A stretch of 64,000 nucleotides of DNA from Hepsetus odoe. Taxonomy: Eukaryota; Chordata; Actinopteri; Characiformes; Hepsetidae. The notes under the pieces were generated by a model that ran no database searches, was not told where the DNA came from, and saw nothing but the letters and a program-made list of their open reading frames with translations. Location of the stretch: assembly GCA_017165825.1 (NCBI GenBank), contig CM029393.1, positions 1,613,020 to 1,677,019 on the forward strand. The letters are read 5' to 3'. Positions 1 through 11,070 of this stretch are shown here, piece by piece (the first letter of the stretch is position 1; the number at the start of each line of letters is the position of its first letter). A program made the position numbers and the translations under genes.

Positions 1-2145
1 ATATATCTCTTCAGTCTAAAAAAAATTGACATTATAGTTTCTTAGCTAAAGTGAACTGCAAATTGTTGCATGCTGCCAATCTTGATCCTCACTAACACAG
101 GTATTAAAAGCCAGATTTATGACATGTATTATTTTAAAAAGCTGACTTTCCTATGTAGTTCCTTTATAAAAGTCACAAGACTAATCATATGATGTCTGAG
201 TCAAGTCTCAATGTCCTGGGGTGCAAGTATGAGTCGAGCTTTGAGTCTAAGCTTTGTCTTGTTATTAGCTTTGGGCATTATGTTGTGCAAAAGTAAACCT
301 CCTACTAAAAACCTGTCGGGTGTAAAACGGCTTCACGTTAGCCTTTCGTTACAGCAAAAACAGCAGCCCGAGAGAGCCGAAGCACTACTTCGAGTAATGG
401 TACATTTACGTGGTGTCAGCATAATCTGAAAAATGAGCTACCAACTGCTACAGTCCATGGGAATGCTCTCTCAGGTTGGAATCTCGATTCAAACTTGGCA
501 AAAAGGAGTTTCTTATGTCATACACATAGAAACAGAATGCATAAAAAAAAAGAAAAATTGATGGTAAGAAAACTTTTGAGTACACAGTGCAAATTCGACA
601 TGAATTGCATATCAATTGCCATCACTGATATTGTTAATGAGTATGATATTAGGTCACAACAGTTAGTTGCTGTTCACGAAAAGTAATATTTTAAATAAAG
701 CAATATTTTAGTGGGTTTAGTCTACCATTACAGCAACCACTCTGGGACAGAATCAGTGTTAAAATGAATATCAAACACATCATTATGTGTTACCTCCATG
801 TTGTTGTGCACAGAACATTGTCAAGCAGAATTAAATGAGCAAATCAATCAAAAAAAAAGTGTAATTTAGAATTGCAGAATATAATTCGACATGTGACCAG
901 TCCCCATTTCTGCTGTATCAAAAGGTGTGAGAAAAGATCATAACTAATAAGCAAACCAGGGACACTGGTGAACTAAATATGGGGTAAGTTTGGAAAATGA
1001 GTATTTGTTATATTTTTAGTCAAAGTATAAAGTGGCACACTATGTGCTTATTCAACTTATCACTGAAGAAATGTCTTTAAAACCTTATAGTAAATCAAAG
1101 AGCAAAACTAAAGTTTTGTTCTGAAACCACAGTGAGCGACATTAATGGTGTAAAAAACCTAAGAACTTGACTGTCTTCTTCCTCCCAGGCATCATAATGA
1201 GGCAGAGCGGTGAGCAGTATGGCTGCACTCGCACACCGTGGCAGGATGAAGTGACGGTTAATGGTGAAATGTAGCACTGGAGGTGCACAGGACTAACTTT
1301 TAGATGAGCCTTCACTGCAGAGATGAAACAGAGGCTCAACCTTTCCTTTGAAAGGCCCTGTGTTGCCGACAAATGAAACGATTCCAGAAAAAGATGAAAA
1401 GGTGAATGAAATGTCAACAGTCTCCAGCTGCTTTCACCGTTGATCTGTTTACTGCCGAGCTGATTCGTGAGCAGCCAATCAGCAGGGTTCAAAAACAAAG
1501 CTGGAAATCAGCCATCCATGGAGTAATTTAGACTTTTGTGAAAAAGGAAAAACTGATTTCTCCCCATTACTCTTCAGTGTGTGAAGTGTTTCTTACAATT
1601 TTCCTAAAAAAGATGCCTGATTAGAAAGCTCAAAGTGGCCATTTCTCCTCGAGGCTGCACAATATGGACTTAATAGCAGTTCTGCTATGTGCCTTGTAAT
1701 ATATCAAAAAGACATTCGTGAATCATTATGTGGACTGCAAAAGTCTGGCCAAAATTAAATAACATCTTTTGGATTACAAGACGCTTTGATTCTGAAACAC
1801 CCACATGGACACTCATCTGGAATTGCGATGATCACAGGACAAAGTAAAATCATTTTGTTGGGTTAGAGGGCTCATTTGCATCCTTCACATTACTGTGATG
1901 TCAGTAGAGCAAAGGTTAACATCACCATAACTGATATATTATGCAACATTTTCTATTGCATCATCAGCCCTGCTTGTAAGCCATTATGTTTCTAGACAGC
2001 TTTATTCAGAGGCAGTCATGCCAGGAATCTGGGTTAATGCAGGACGCCAAGGCCGATGGGACGGTGGTGCCCACACGGTGCCAGCCTAAATCTCTGTGAG
2101 AGAATGCAGATATCTGAAGTGAGAGAGGGAAAGTAAAGCACACAG

Positions 2146-2146
<1 letters not shown>
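1..2146. other. Unique AT-rich non-coding sequence
   Basis: I see no gene, RNA or repeat here. Open frames stay below about 120 codons, have no domain and show no splice-exon pattern. The frame at 211-429 begins with a hydrophobic stretch but has no supporting context. Confidence 0.6.
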
Positions 2147-2200
<54 letters not shown>

Positions 2201-2306
2201 CACACACACACACACACACACATATAACACACACACACACACACATATACATATATATACACATATACACACACACATACCCACAGAAAAATTTGCTTGT
2301 GTAATA

Positions 2307-2367
<61 letters not shown>
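2147..2367. repeat. Compound (TA)n-(CA)n-(TA)n microsatellite
   Basis: About 50 bp of TA is followed by two interrupted CA runs, a mixed TA/CA segment, about 30 bp of less regular sequence, then a second TA run of about 55 bp (2312-2367). The tyrosine/isoleucine-rich and cysteine/valine-rich open frames across it are translations of the simple repeat, not proteins. TA runs can extrude cruciforms and CA runs can adopt Z-DNA. The copy number in the assembly is likely unreliable. Confidence 0.97.
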
Positions 2368-2370
<3 letters not shown>

Positions 2371-3954
2371 GCCTTGATGGCTGTCAACAGAAGAACAAAA
2401 ATTGCAAGCATGGAGCAATGGTTTGCAAATGAGTGAAATAAACACTGAGGCAGCTGAAGGCAGTAAATCTACATTATTTCCAAAAGCTTGTACTACAATC
2501 AAGGATATAAATAGAGTTTGCATCATCATTTCTGCACTCAACCTACACTTAGAGCGTGAAACCCAGCAGTTAGTGGGTTATGTGTTGTGTTCATCCATAA
2601 AATCTACAAACCACACATGACTGTCTGTTAAGAAGGAACTTGACGGACTGGTGAAGATCAGGTCACAAGTATTACCTAAATGGCAGGCTAACAGACATTT
2701 GCTTACAGACATTTGATACATAGCTGAGACAATGTGACCAAAAATACCATGAGGAAATTTTAACCGGCCAATTTAGAATGTATGAAACTCATTACCAATT
2801 CATTAAGTGGTTAGGAAAATTTAAATGTGTTTTGCCAACTGTATCGAGAGGATCCTACAGCTGTTACGTGGGAAAGCACAGTCAGTGCTGCCCAACCAAG
2901 TGCTTGATGCATTAAATATTAAAAATAGGTGTTTAAATATTTCATCACCATCCATTTATAATTATTTGATAAGACCAAGGGCAAGTCTTGACAGGCAGGC
3001 TTCAAAGTGATTTGCAAGAGTGGGTTTGGAAAGAGTCTGCATGCATGACCTCCAGAAATTACTTGTCTTATTATTCTATTTATTTATTTATTCTATATAT
3101 ATATATATTCTTTTATTTATTTTTTTTTTACATTGCAGCCATTCATTCTGACTGCAATGTGTCCTGACTGTGTTTTCTTATTAATGCTCCCTGATGGTCT
3201 AAATAGCTATTGGTTAGAAATGTATTGCTCATGTTTGGAGTCAGTGTGTTAGTTCTATCACTGTTTCATGAATGATTCTCAAATATCTGCAAATACTAAT
3301 GTTCAATATTGCTACTAATTCTAACCCAACAGCCTGATGCCAATTATCATTTCCATGCAACAATCCCCCACCAAAATAAAACCTGATCACTGGTGATCTT
3401 CAACTTCTGATGAACATGGTAAAATGGGCTAGCTGCAAATACAGAGAAAGATAGCAAAAAATCAAGTGCGTCTGTGGTCAGTGGAGCTAAGAACATGGTC
3501 AAATAGTGAAGATACAAGGTTAAGCTTGCTGTAACTAATGACCTAGCTTGTCAATCTTTTTTAGTGGCGTTACTACTGCTGATCTTAAATGAGAAATAAT
3601 CCTACATTAATAACATGTTACAGCTTCAGTTATGGTCCATATACTGGGACGAATGCATGACTGTGCATGAAAACAGAAATTGGCCAATCTCTCTATATCA
3701 GATATTGATACTTTACTGTTAATTGTCCCTGATCGCAATAACAACAAACAGCAAGTGATTTCACAGTTTTAGCACGGATCATTTTTCTAAAATATAGAAA
3801 GGAGAACAAATAAAGAGTAGTAAAGTGTCTAAATTTCTGGTGCTGGTACACATTCTGCAAATTAGAAACACATCTGCTATCTGTCAATATAACTGTAATG
3901 AGGAATGATGCTGTGAGCCACCCAGCTGGATTCTGCTCCACTGGCCTGCGGGTT
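2368..3954. other. Non-coding; AT-rich patch near 3070-3130
   Basis: This is unique AT-rich sequence with a short TTTA/TA-rich patch around 3070-3130. I recognise no gene or interspersed repeat. Confidence 0.6.

Positions 3955-4033
<79 letters not shown>
3955..4033. repeat. (TG)n microsatellite, about 79 bp
   Basis: This is an almost perfect TG run. The Thr-His and Cys-Val open frames over it are artefacts of the repeat. Confidence 0.98.
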
Positions 4034-4036
<3 letters not shown>

Positions 4037-4797
4037 ACCAGCAGGCTAGTGTGTATCCTTTCTTCCAGCACAGTGTTGCACAGTGCCATCTGACATTAGC
4101 ATCACAACAGTCCCAGATGAACACACTGGGGTAAAAAACTGTATCACGATTATAGTGATAAATTATGCAATTTTTAAATGCTGATATGATACACTAAAGT
4201 GTTTACATGAAAGACTACGGCAGGTATTACTTTAAACAATGTTTTTTTGTAGTTGTATGTTGTCTATCTTAGAAGAATGTTGTTTCATATCACTGTGGAC
4301 AGTGAATATGGTAGAAATGCCAATAAAACCCACCTGACTTGTATGCCTTAGTAACTTTATTTACACAAATAGCATGTGGTAGCCCTGTGAGTAACTGTGA
4401 CGGGCTAAACAAGGAAAATACAATCACAAACAGCATGTTAGTTCACTGTTGAGGTCTTATCACTCTGAAGTGATTTTTTTGGGTGGAGGTAATTTAAAGC
4501 ATCTTATGGGCTTTTATTAAATCTGGTGGCTATTGGGGTAGTAATTTGCTTTAAATAATAAAGTGAACAAATAAGAGTAAAAATACAAATGCAGCAAAAA
4601 GAGAAAAAATAAAAATAAAAAACTGACAAATCCACTAAGAAATCACTAGAAGCAGAACTGCTGCAGATCCCCCAGATCTTCCAGATCGGTGATGTGGTTA
4701 AACGTAGGCTTGCAACATTTTAGTGAAAGTGATTTTTGAAATGTGTCAAAGTTTGAAAAAGGCAACAAAATGCTTACCTGCGTTGAGCCCATAGACA
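4034..4797. other. Non-coding, no feature seen
   Basis: Around 4130-4210 the sequence has a weak resemblance to the degenerate interior of hAT-type repeats (ATCACGAT/ATAGTGATAA words), too weak to call. The rest is unique sequence. Confidence 0.5.
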
Positions 4798-4937
4798 TGC
4801 TGCAGCAGGGGGCAGCCATATTTAGCACCCAAGGAGCTTGCTCAAGGTTACCTCAGGGCAACCTATGGTCTTGGACTTGAACCCATGACCTTTCGATTAC
4901 GGGGCCTAGTTTTTATCCACTACGCCGCTGCTGCAGC
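4798..4937 (-). mobile_element. SINE family A, 3'-truncated copy
   Basis: Read on the minus strand, this has the tRNA-like head of family A (a diverged form of the block GGCCTAGTGGTTAGG), a B-box-like GGGTTCAAGTCC, the internal block GGTAACCTTGAGCAAG and the CTGCCCCCTGCTGC block. It lacks the usual 3' part (AATTTCGTTGTGGTTCAC and the CACTTT end). The next copy lies only about 190 bp away in the same orientation. Confidence 0.85.
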
Positions 4938-5105
4938 CATAATATCTAATGTTAGTTTGTTTTCCATCCCCAGAGTCAAAGGCCTCCGAGACTGGATAAG
5001 GTGCTCACAGGTCTTAAAATGTTACTGTTTAGCTGTGAAAAGAGTATTTGGAAAGTATTCAAATAAATTATAACTCCAGATGTTTAAGTAGCTGGAAAAA
5101 TAACC

Positions 5106-5128
5106 AAAAAAAAAAAAAAAAAAAAAAA
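5106..5128. repeat. Poly-A run next to a SINE
   Basis: The run of about 23 A adjoins the 3' end of the minus-strand SINE that follows. On the SINE strand this is poly-T, so it is an extension of the SINE's T-rich CACTTT terminus, not a poly-A tail. Confidence 0.9.
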
Positions 5129-5384
5129 AGTGAAAGTGACAACCCTTGTCATTGCGAGGTCACAGCACTGCACACCATGAACCACAACAAAATTGGACCT
5201 CTGCTTTTAACCCATGCACACAAACACCGTGCAGCAGTGGGCAGCTATTGAAAGCGCCCGGGGAGCAGTGACGGGGACGGTACCTTGCTCAGGGGTACCT
5301 CAGGGCAACCTACTTTTTGAGGGAATCGAACCCACAATCTGCCGATGCGGGGCAACTGCCTAACCACTAGGCCACCGCTGCCCC
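5129..5384 (-). mobile_element. SINE family A, essentially full length
   Basis: This is one of the most complete copies. On the minus strand it has GGGGCAGCGGTGGCCTAGTG (A-box region), GGGTTCGATTCCC (B-box), GGTACCCCTGAGCAAGGTAC, a GC-rich segment ending in TGCTGCACGG, TGGTTCATGGTGTGCAG, TGACCTCGCAATGACAAGG and a 3' end of CACTTTCACTTT. SINEs of this type are transcribed by Pol III and mobilised by a partner LINE. No partner for it is recognisable in this window. Confidence 0.93.
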
Positions 5385-5569
5385 AGGTCCAAAAAAGGAC
5401 TAATTCCAGACTTGACTTTCATTAGAATAAGCCCTGATTAGCTGTCTTAACAAAAGTCTATTACTAACTTGTACATCGTGATCTTTTTACAAGAACAAAA
5501 TATCTTGCAGTCTTTTTGGATAGGCTAGGAGAGGAGGCCGTGATTAATCATAGGCTTCTCCTGAGGAAA

Positions 5570-5740
5570 AAAATAACATGCGACCAGAGTGACCTTGAGA
5601 GGCAGTCACATGACTCGGCCGAGCGTCTCAATCCCCTACTGCCTCCCTCCCCCGGCCGTAATGCAGTGGGATACACACAGCCGCTCGAGGCCGAAGAACA
5701 GATGGAGTCGTAGGCCATCTTACGCAACCACACAGCTGCG
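5570..5740. other. GC- and CpG-rich unique patch
   Basis: About 11 CpG dinucleotides fall within about 165 bp (near 5580-5735) in an otherwise CpG-poor, AT-rich window. The patch contains a CACATGAC E-box-like word and TCGGCCGAG. It could be a small unmethylated regulatory element or an orphan promoter. I see no following exon on either strand, and the short open frames differ between frames without a domain. Confidence 0.4.
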
Positions 5741-6129
5741 GCTTAGGACACGATTGTCTTTTTTTGACTCGTTTAAAATGACGCAGTGCTTAAGCTGGAA
5801 AATGTAAACAATGCATGCTTTTGGGAATGAAATCTAAACTAGTACCAGACGTGTACTCTAGTATCCAGATGGAAAATGTCTTTAAAATATTCAAATAGCT
5901 GTGTAAGGATTAACTTCTGTAACAAGGGATCATATGAACCAAACTGCATGTTAAACCTTACTGTCATATTGTTTACATTTATTTGCATTATTTAAAAGGT
6001 TATTATTTACATACAGTAGCTAGTTATTAAATGCATACATTCTTTATCAACAGGTTTCCACCTGCACTTGGAATGGTTTCTTTTTTCTTGTCAAGAAATT
6101 ACAAACTTTATTAAATTAGAATTATGATG
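5741..6129. other. Non-coding, no feature seen
   Basis: Unique AT-rich sequence between the CpG-rich patch and the next SINE. No open frame or repeat is supported. Confidence 0.6.
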
Positions 6130-6337
6130 AGGGGTGGTGTTGGTCTAGTGGTAGGGTACTTATGGACCTATAGCTCAAGAGGTCCCAGGTTCAAATCCCA
6201 CCTCTGGCACTACCATCACTGGGTCCCTGAGCAAGACCCTTAACCCTGAGTGTCTCCAGGGGGGACTGTCCCTGTAATTAGGACATGGAAGTCACTCTGG
6301 ATAAGAGTGTCTCTTCTAAATGCCGTAAATGTAAATG
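6130..6337 (+). mobile_element. SINE family B, full-length-like copy
   Basis: This is a second tRNA-derived family. The head is GGTGGTGTTGGTCTAGTGGT, the B-box CAGGTTCAAATCCCACC, the middle CTGGGTCCCTGAGCAAGACC and GGGGGACTGTCCCTGTAATTA. The tail CTCTGGATAAGAGTGTCT plus TAAATGCCGTAAATGTAAATG is the widespread teleost 'GATAAGAGCGTCTGCTAAATG' 3' end. The tail differs completely from family A, so the two probably use different partner LINEs. Confidence 0.92.
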
Positions 6338-8847
6338 ATGAAATGATTCCTTTTGTATGTTTCAGTCATGTGATTAGCAGAGCTACAGCACAGCTTAGTA
6401 CCTTTTCCCTCTTTCAAAGCAGACTGATATTTAAATCACCTTTCAACAGTAGAAAAACTAAGTTTTGGGAACTTCTGTTCTACATACAGCACCAATACAT
6501 TACTCAACCAGCACAGTCTCTGCCAAATTCCACTGTGGCAATGTCTGCATCTGTCTAGTGGAGAAGACAACTGCACTGGTTCAAATAAAAAAATGCTGTG
6601 TTACAATAACTATATAAATACTTAGTTATATATTTGATGTAATGTTTGCTGTAAAAAGATGTGAACTATTGGTTGCCATTTTTTCCCCATTCTCTCACCA
6701 GACATGTCTGATAACCTAAACCAACCATGTCTTCCACTGATCTCTCTCTCGGTTGGGATTCTGAAGAACCGTCAGTCAGTGCGCATTCAACAGCTATATG
6801 GGATTTTAATTCAACAAAACTGTTTAAAATACATGGTGTGCAATGGAAGAAGGGTTTGTGTTGCTTTCCAGGTGGGTGGTACTACATGCGTACAAAAAAA
6901 CAAATAAAAAATAGAACCAACAACATTGAAAGAATATCATAGAGCTGATATGGATCATTATGTAATGCTGTTCAAGTTTCAGAGTATTGTGTTTACTCTC
7001 CAGTCCATAGAGGCCAAGGATGGAAACCAAGCTACGAAAACATAAGCCTGTTTGAACCCCTCCGCCCCCCATTCCTATGCCCCACTTACTCAAGCTGAAA
7101 TAAAGAGTGTTCTGATGCAGTCTGCTTTTTGAACGAGGCGGCACAATACAGGGTCGCAAATAAGAGCACCACACTAAAAACTGATATACAAAGTTAGAAA
7201 GATATGAGAACATTATTGCTTTGAATGATTAAAGAATAGCAGAAACAGGCAAAGAAATGGGACAATTAAACATGTGCTGAAGTGCATGTGCTGAACTAAA
7301 AAGGAAGTTTCTGGGAAAGTCACTCATGACAGTAAATTGCTCTGGATTAGAATGCCTGCAAAATGCTTAAATTGCGAGCAGTATATTACAATGTTTTAAC
7401 ATAGAATAGACTTTACTGCACTTTCAATACTGAATCCACACTGCATAATTATAAACACTGTTTCAAACAACATCAGCAGTAAAACAAGCAAGTTCAATGC
7501 AAATTCATAAGAGAGAAATACATAAGAGATCCATGTTGCTTGAATGTTTTGCCCAACATTATTGCAAACTTTGCTATTTGGACTTTTGCTGTGATCAATA
7601 ATTGACTTCTGAAAGTTATCCACAAGTCTTGATACAGCACCTTCTAAGACTTAAAAATAGCAAAAAAGGACACTTCCCCCCCCGTTTCAAGCAAACTGGC
7701 AGTAGGATCTCTGTGTGAAGTGAATGCATGGGCAGAGACTAACCTCATGACTTAATAGGCTTACTGGTGAAGTGCTGGAGAATTTAGCTATGTGTGTCAG
7801 AAGTAAAAAGAGCCAGAGTAGAATCACTGGTGCGTTTCTTCAGCCTAACAGCAGTGGTGCTCTGCGTAAAGCTGCCTTATATGCTTTCCAGAAATAGCAG
7901 GTGTGACATCATCAGTGTTACGTTATATAAAAAAAAAATAAAAAATCCATCCACTGGAATGTGTGGGACATGCTTTATCCTCAAGCTTAGAAAAGACGGA
8001 GTGAAAACATTGGAGTCATGCAGAGCACGTTCAGCCTCTCATACTGCAAATGAATTGAACTACGCAGCAAGCCACAGTGAGAAATAAATGACCCCATAAC
8101 ACACACATTGCAAAATAAACTGTAACGGCAGTCTGCATCACTGAAGCCCACAAAAAGATGATGATGCATTTGAATTAAATTTCAAGCTGTACATTTTAAA
8201 TGAAGTGCATTGCTACATTTAAAATCAAGACAATTCTCAGATCCATTAACTCAGTCACTGGTGATGCTTACGTGCTTCATTCTACTTTATTGTTACTTAA
8301 TCACAAAGCATCTGTAACAAAATGCCAAACCAAACCAAAATATTGATTGCACTGCTGACAAGATCCTATGTTCCTAATGACTTTCTATTGATTACAACTG
8401 ACGTCCATACCCTAAGCACACAGGCATGCAAATGCACACATGCACACGCACCCTATAAATGAACTATATTGTACTCACAAGTGGTAGAATCTGTAAGCCA
8501 TGCTGAACCTGTTCCGTTGTGTGTGTTAAGCGAGTGGATGAGTTTTAGTCTAGCACATGCTGCTCGCTCTCACACACACAGACACACACACACACGCCTT
8601 TTGGCTCACATATTAACAAGCTCAGCGAGCTCATTCAAGCTTAGCCACAAGGGGCTGGGCTTCCTGAGTGTGAGAGAATCTGATTGTGTCTAAAAATTAG
8701 AATATAAAAATTATATTATGCTATATATGCTATGTCCTGAAGAGATTTAAGAGATTATGAGCAAAAGTAATGGAATTTTAGAGTCTGACAATTGCTTGCT
8801 AGTACAACTATTTGCTAAATAAGAAGGAAACCACTGGTGCACTAAGC
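6338..8847. other. Non-coding with minor simple repeats
   Basis: Apart from the SINE-tail fragment listed separately and a short imperfect CA run near 8571-8595, I see only unique AT-rich sequence. The 129-codon minus frame at 6824-7213 has no domain and no neighbouring exon. Confidence 0.55.
7333..7372 (+). mobile_element. Fragment of a family B-type SINE tail
   Basis: The words TTGCTCTGGATTAGAATGCC and TGCAAAATGC resemble the conserved 3' end (CTCTGGATAAGAGCGTCTGCTAAATG) of family B. The tRNA-like head is missing, as in 5'-truncated copies. Confidence 0.55.
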
Positions 8848-8885
8848 AATTGAATTGAATTGAATTGAATTGAATTGAATTGAAT
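8848..8885. repeat. (ATTGA)n pentanucleotide repeat
   Basis: About seven ATTGA/TGAAT units. On the minus strand it reads (TTCAA)n, the same simple repeat that starts the interspersed repeat at 39498, so it may be the leftover leading edge of that family. Confidence 0.95.
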
Positions 8886-9098
8886 AAGGCACTGAATTGG
8901 TTGGTGAAGTAAAACAACAGTTGATAACAGACAAATTGTGAGATTGGTGAAGAAAAAACCCAAAACGACAGTCAGTGAAATGAAGAACCTCCACAGGTAG
9001 GGGTGAAAGTATTAAAATCCAAGTTTAAAGTCAAATGCCAATAATGGTGGAACTTTTTTTAGTTTTAAAATATTATTTAAAGATTTAATAAATGTATT

Positions 9099-9270
9099 AG
9101 CGGTGGCCTAGTGTTTAGGGACTAGGCTCCAGGATCTGAAGTTCATGGGTTCAAAAGCCTGATCAGTAGGGTTGCCCTGAGGTATCCTTGAGCAAGGTAC
9201 TGTTCCCACTGCTGCTCCCCAGGCTCTGGAATTTTGTTGTGGTTCACTATGTGCTGTGATGTTTCACTTA
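9099..9270 (+). mobile_element. SINE family A, internally shortened
   Basis: It has the head AGCGGTGGCCTAGTG, a degenerate B-box (GGGTTCAAAAGCC), TTGCCCTGAGG, CTTGAGCAAGGTAC and GTTGTGGTTCACTATGTGCTG. The CTGCCCCCTGCTGCACGG block between CCCCAGG and AATTTTGTTGTGG is missing, consistent with an internal deletion of roughly 50 bp. Confidence 0.88.
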
Positions 9271-10560
9271 TTTCTTGAAGAGGAACTTTTTAAATTCGTT
9301 TTTTCTCACATTGTAAAATTAAATATATGTACATTCATACATGCATATATACAATCTTGTACAACCTCTGCTCAAGGAATGTAAATCAGGTGTGCTGCTG
9401 ATGGAAATTTAGTGCACCGTGTGATGCCTCAGAGCATCAAGAAGAAATCTGGAACTAAGCTTGCGGTTGTAAAATCAGCTTATAAGATATCAACGTTCTA
9501 TTCTTGTTATTCTTATTACTTTTTACTGGCATATTGTACAAAAAAATATGATGGTAATGATATTTAAGATCTATTGCAATTATTGTGACCTGAGCTATAC
9601 AAACAACAGTTATTACTTGCTGTGTCACGGTAAAGTGTTTGCCTGCACTTTATGATTATAATGATTCAGTCATGTTGCACGTGTATATGTTTAAATACAT
9701 GTGCACACGTTTCGGCAGTATCCATGAGGACAGGTGTGTTCCATGTCAGCATTCTGAACAAACTGCTGCTGAATCTTTCCAAAATGCCCAAGTGTGCCCC
9801 TTAATGTTAAGCGTTAGATGTAAAAGTTATGTAGTGTGTTTACACAGACAGTGTCTGTGCACTTCATCAGTGACATTGCCTATCACTGACATGATTGGTC
9901 CAACTGTAGCTATGGTAACAGAGGTGGTTTGGGAAGCAGACCCCATCACTTTGTGTCACTATGTAATGAAAAGTGAGATATTCTGCTTGCATAAGAATTC
10001 AAACCTCAAGGGTTTTCTTAAAAAGAATCCAACCCCACCAAAAAAAAAAAAAACAAAAAAAAAAAACCCTTTATAGCAAACCGACGAGCATACCCAGTCA
10101 GAATGCTCTTTCATTTAAAATAAAATTGTGGTTAAAGTGATCTTAAATTAACCTATTAATATTTTTACAGACATTTGCTTAATTATTAACCTACCAGTGC
10201 AGTTAGAAATAAGCGCTAGTGTAAGATTATCATGCACAATAGAATTTTAACACACCAGAAAAAAATAAAAAAATAAATAAAAAAAGAGTCGACTGATGCA
10301 CTAGGGAAAAAACAGGGTGCAAAGCTGAGCAGTTAGTTAAGCACAAAGGCAAAGTTTGCAAACTAGAGACAACCAGCTCAACCCTACCATGTGGCTATCT
10401 ATACCATCTACATTAAGCTGTGTTTTGTTGATCCTGAAGAGCTGGTTTTAACACTGTATTTGTACACAATTGCCAAAACATTAAAAACGTACACAACAGG
10501 GATGTTGTGTTACGCAGTCAGGCAAGAGAGCAATGTAATGAAATTCTTTTTAATTAGTTC
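9271..10560. other. Non-coding; poly-A run at 10040-10066
   Basis: The 145-codon plus frame at 9639-10076 ends in a Lys-rich tail encoded by the poly-A run. It has no recognisable domain, so I treat it as chance. The rest is unique AT-rich sequence. Confidence 0.5.
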
Positions 10561-10663
10561 ACTAAATACAGTAAAATTTAATTTTTTCTTCCATTTTTGA
10601 AAGTATTCTTTGTTTACAGCATTTTTTCCCCCACACCTGCCTAAAACTTTTGGACAGTACTAT
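10561..10663 (-). mobile_element. One end of a Tc1/mariner-type MITE
   Basis: Read on the minus strand, the sequence begins TACTGTCCAAAAGTTTTAGG and continues into GCAGGTGTGG, AAAAAATGCTGTAAAC and CTTTCAAAAATGGAAG. These blocks also occur in the first 80 bp of the fold-back element at 46825, so the two are one family. The opposite end is not recognisable upstream, so this copy is truncated. Confidence 0.7.
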
Positions 10664-10679
10664 ATTTCAAAGAGCCCAT

Positions 10680-11070
10680 GCTCTGCCTCAGGAAGGATTT
10701 TCACGGCTGCATTGTAGGGTGTTTATAGTATCTCACTACAGCATTGGCTGAGCCTTGTAGAACTCCTAAAGACTTGTCATTGTAAAGAAGCAGGTGTAAG
10801 ACTCCAGCTTGGGATGAATGTAGGTGGCAGTATGGTCTGTCTGTCCCAGTAAGACCTCTCCAGTGATGGCAATTGTCTTGCTGTCAACCTCCAGGCTGGC
10901 TTCTTGTGCTTGCCTGTGGGCTTTCTCGTTGCTCACTGTTGAGTCTGTCTTCTTAGCAACTCTAGAACCTGGTCATGGCAAATTGTTGGGCACAAAACAA
11001 GTCCTTCTAATCGGCTGTCCCTTCCCTCTGTGGTCAGATTCCGTCCAGCCCTGTCCACTTTCCACCATTT
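10680..11070 (-). pseudogene. Unidentified coding-like remnant
   Basis: On the minus strand a stretch near 10800-10920 reads as protein-like sequence (for example LPSLERSYWDRQTILPPTF). Stops and frame changes occur on both sides, and the region is richer in G+C than its surroundings. This looks like an old retroelement or processed-gene fragment, but I do not recognise the family. It lies directly beside the MITE end at 10663. It could also be chance. Confidence 0.25.

Noticed and set aside
2006..2541. Several minus-strand frames rich in Ile-Tyr and Cys-Val
   Set aside because: They are translations of TA and CA microsatellites.
5129..5384. tRNA gene in the SINE heads
   Set aside because: A- and B-box-like blocks are present, but the sequences continue into a long shared SINE body and cannot fold as intact tRNAs. 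The same applies to all other SINE copies.
6824..7213. 129-codon minus-strand frame
   Set aside because: No recognisable domain, no related frame nearby and no codon bias that I can see.
9639..10076. 145-codon plus-strand frame
   Set aside because: No domain. The end is a Lys-rich translation of a poly-A run, and there is no promoter or splice context.
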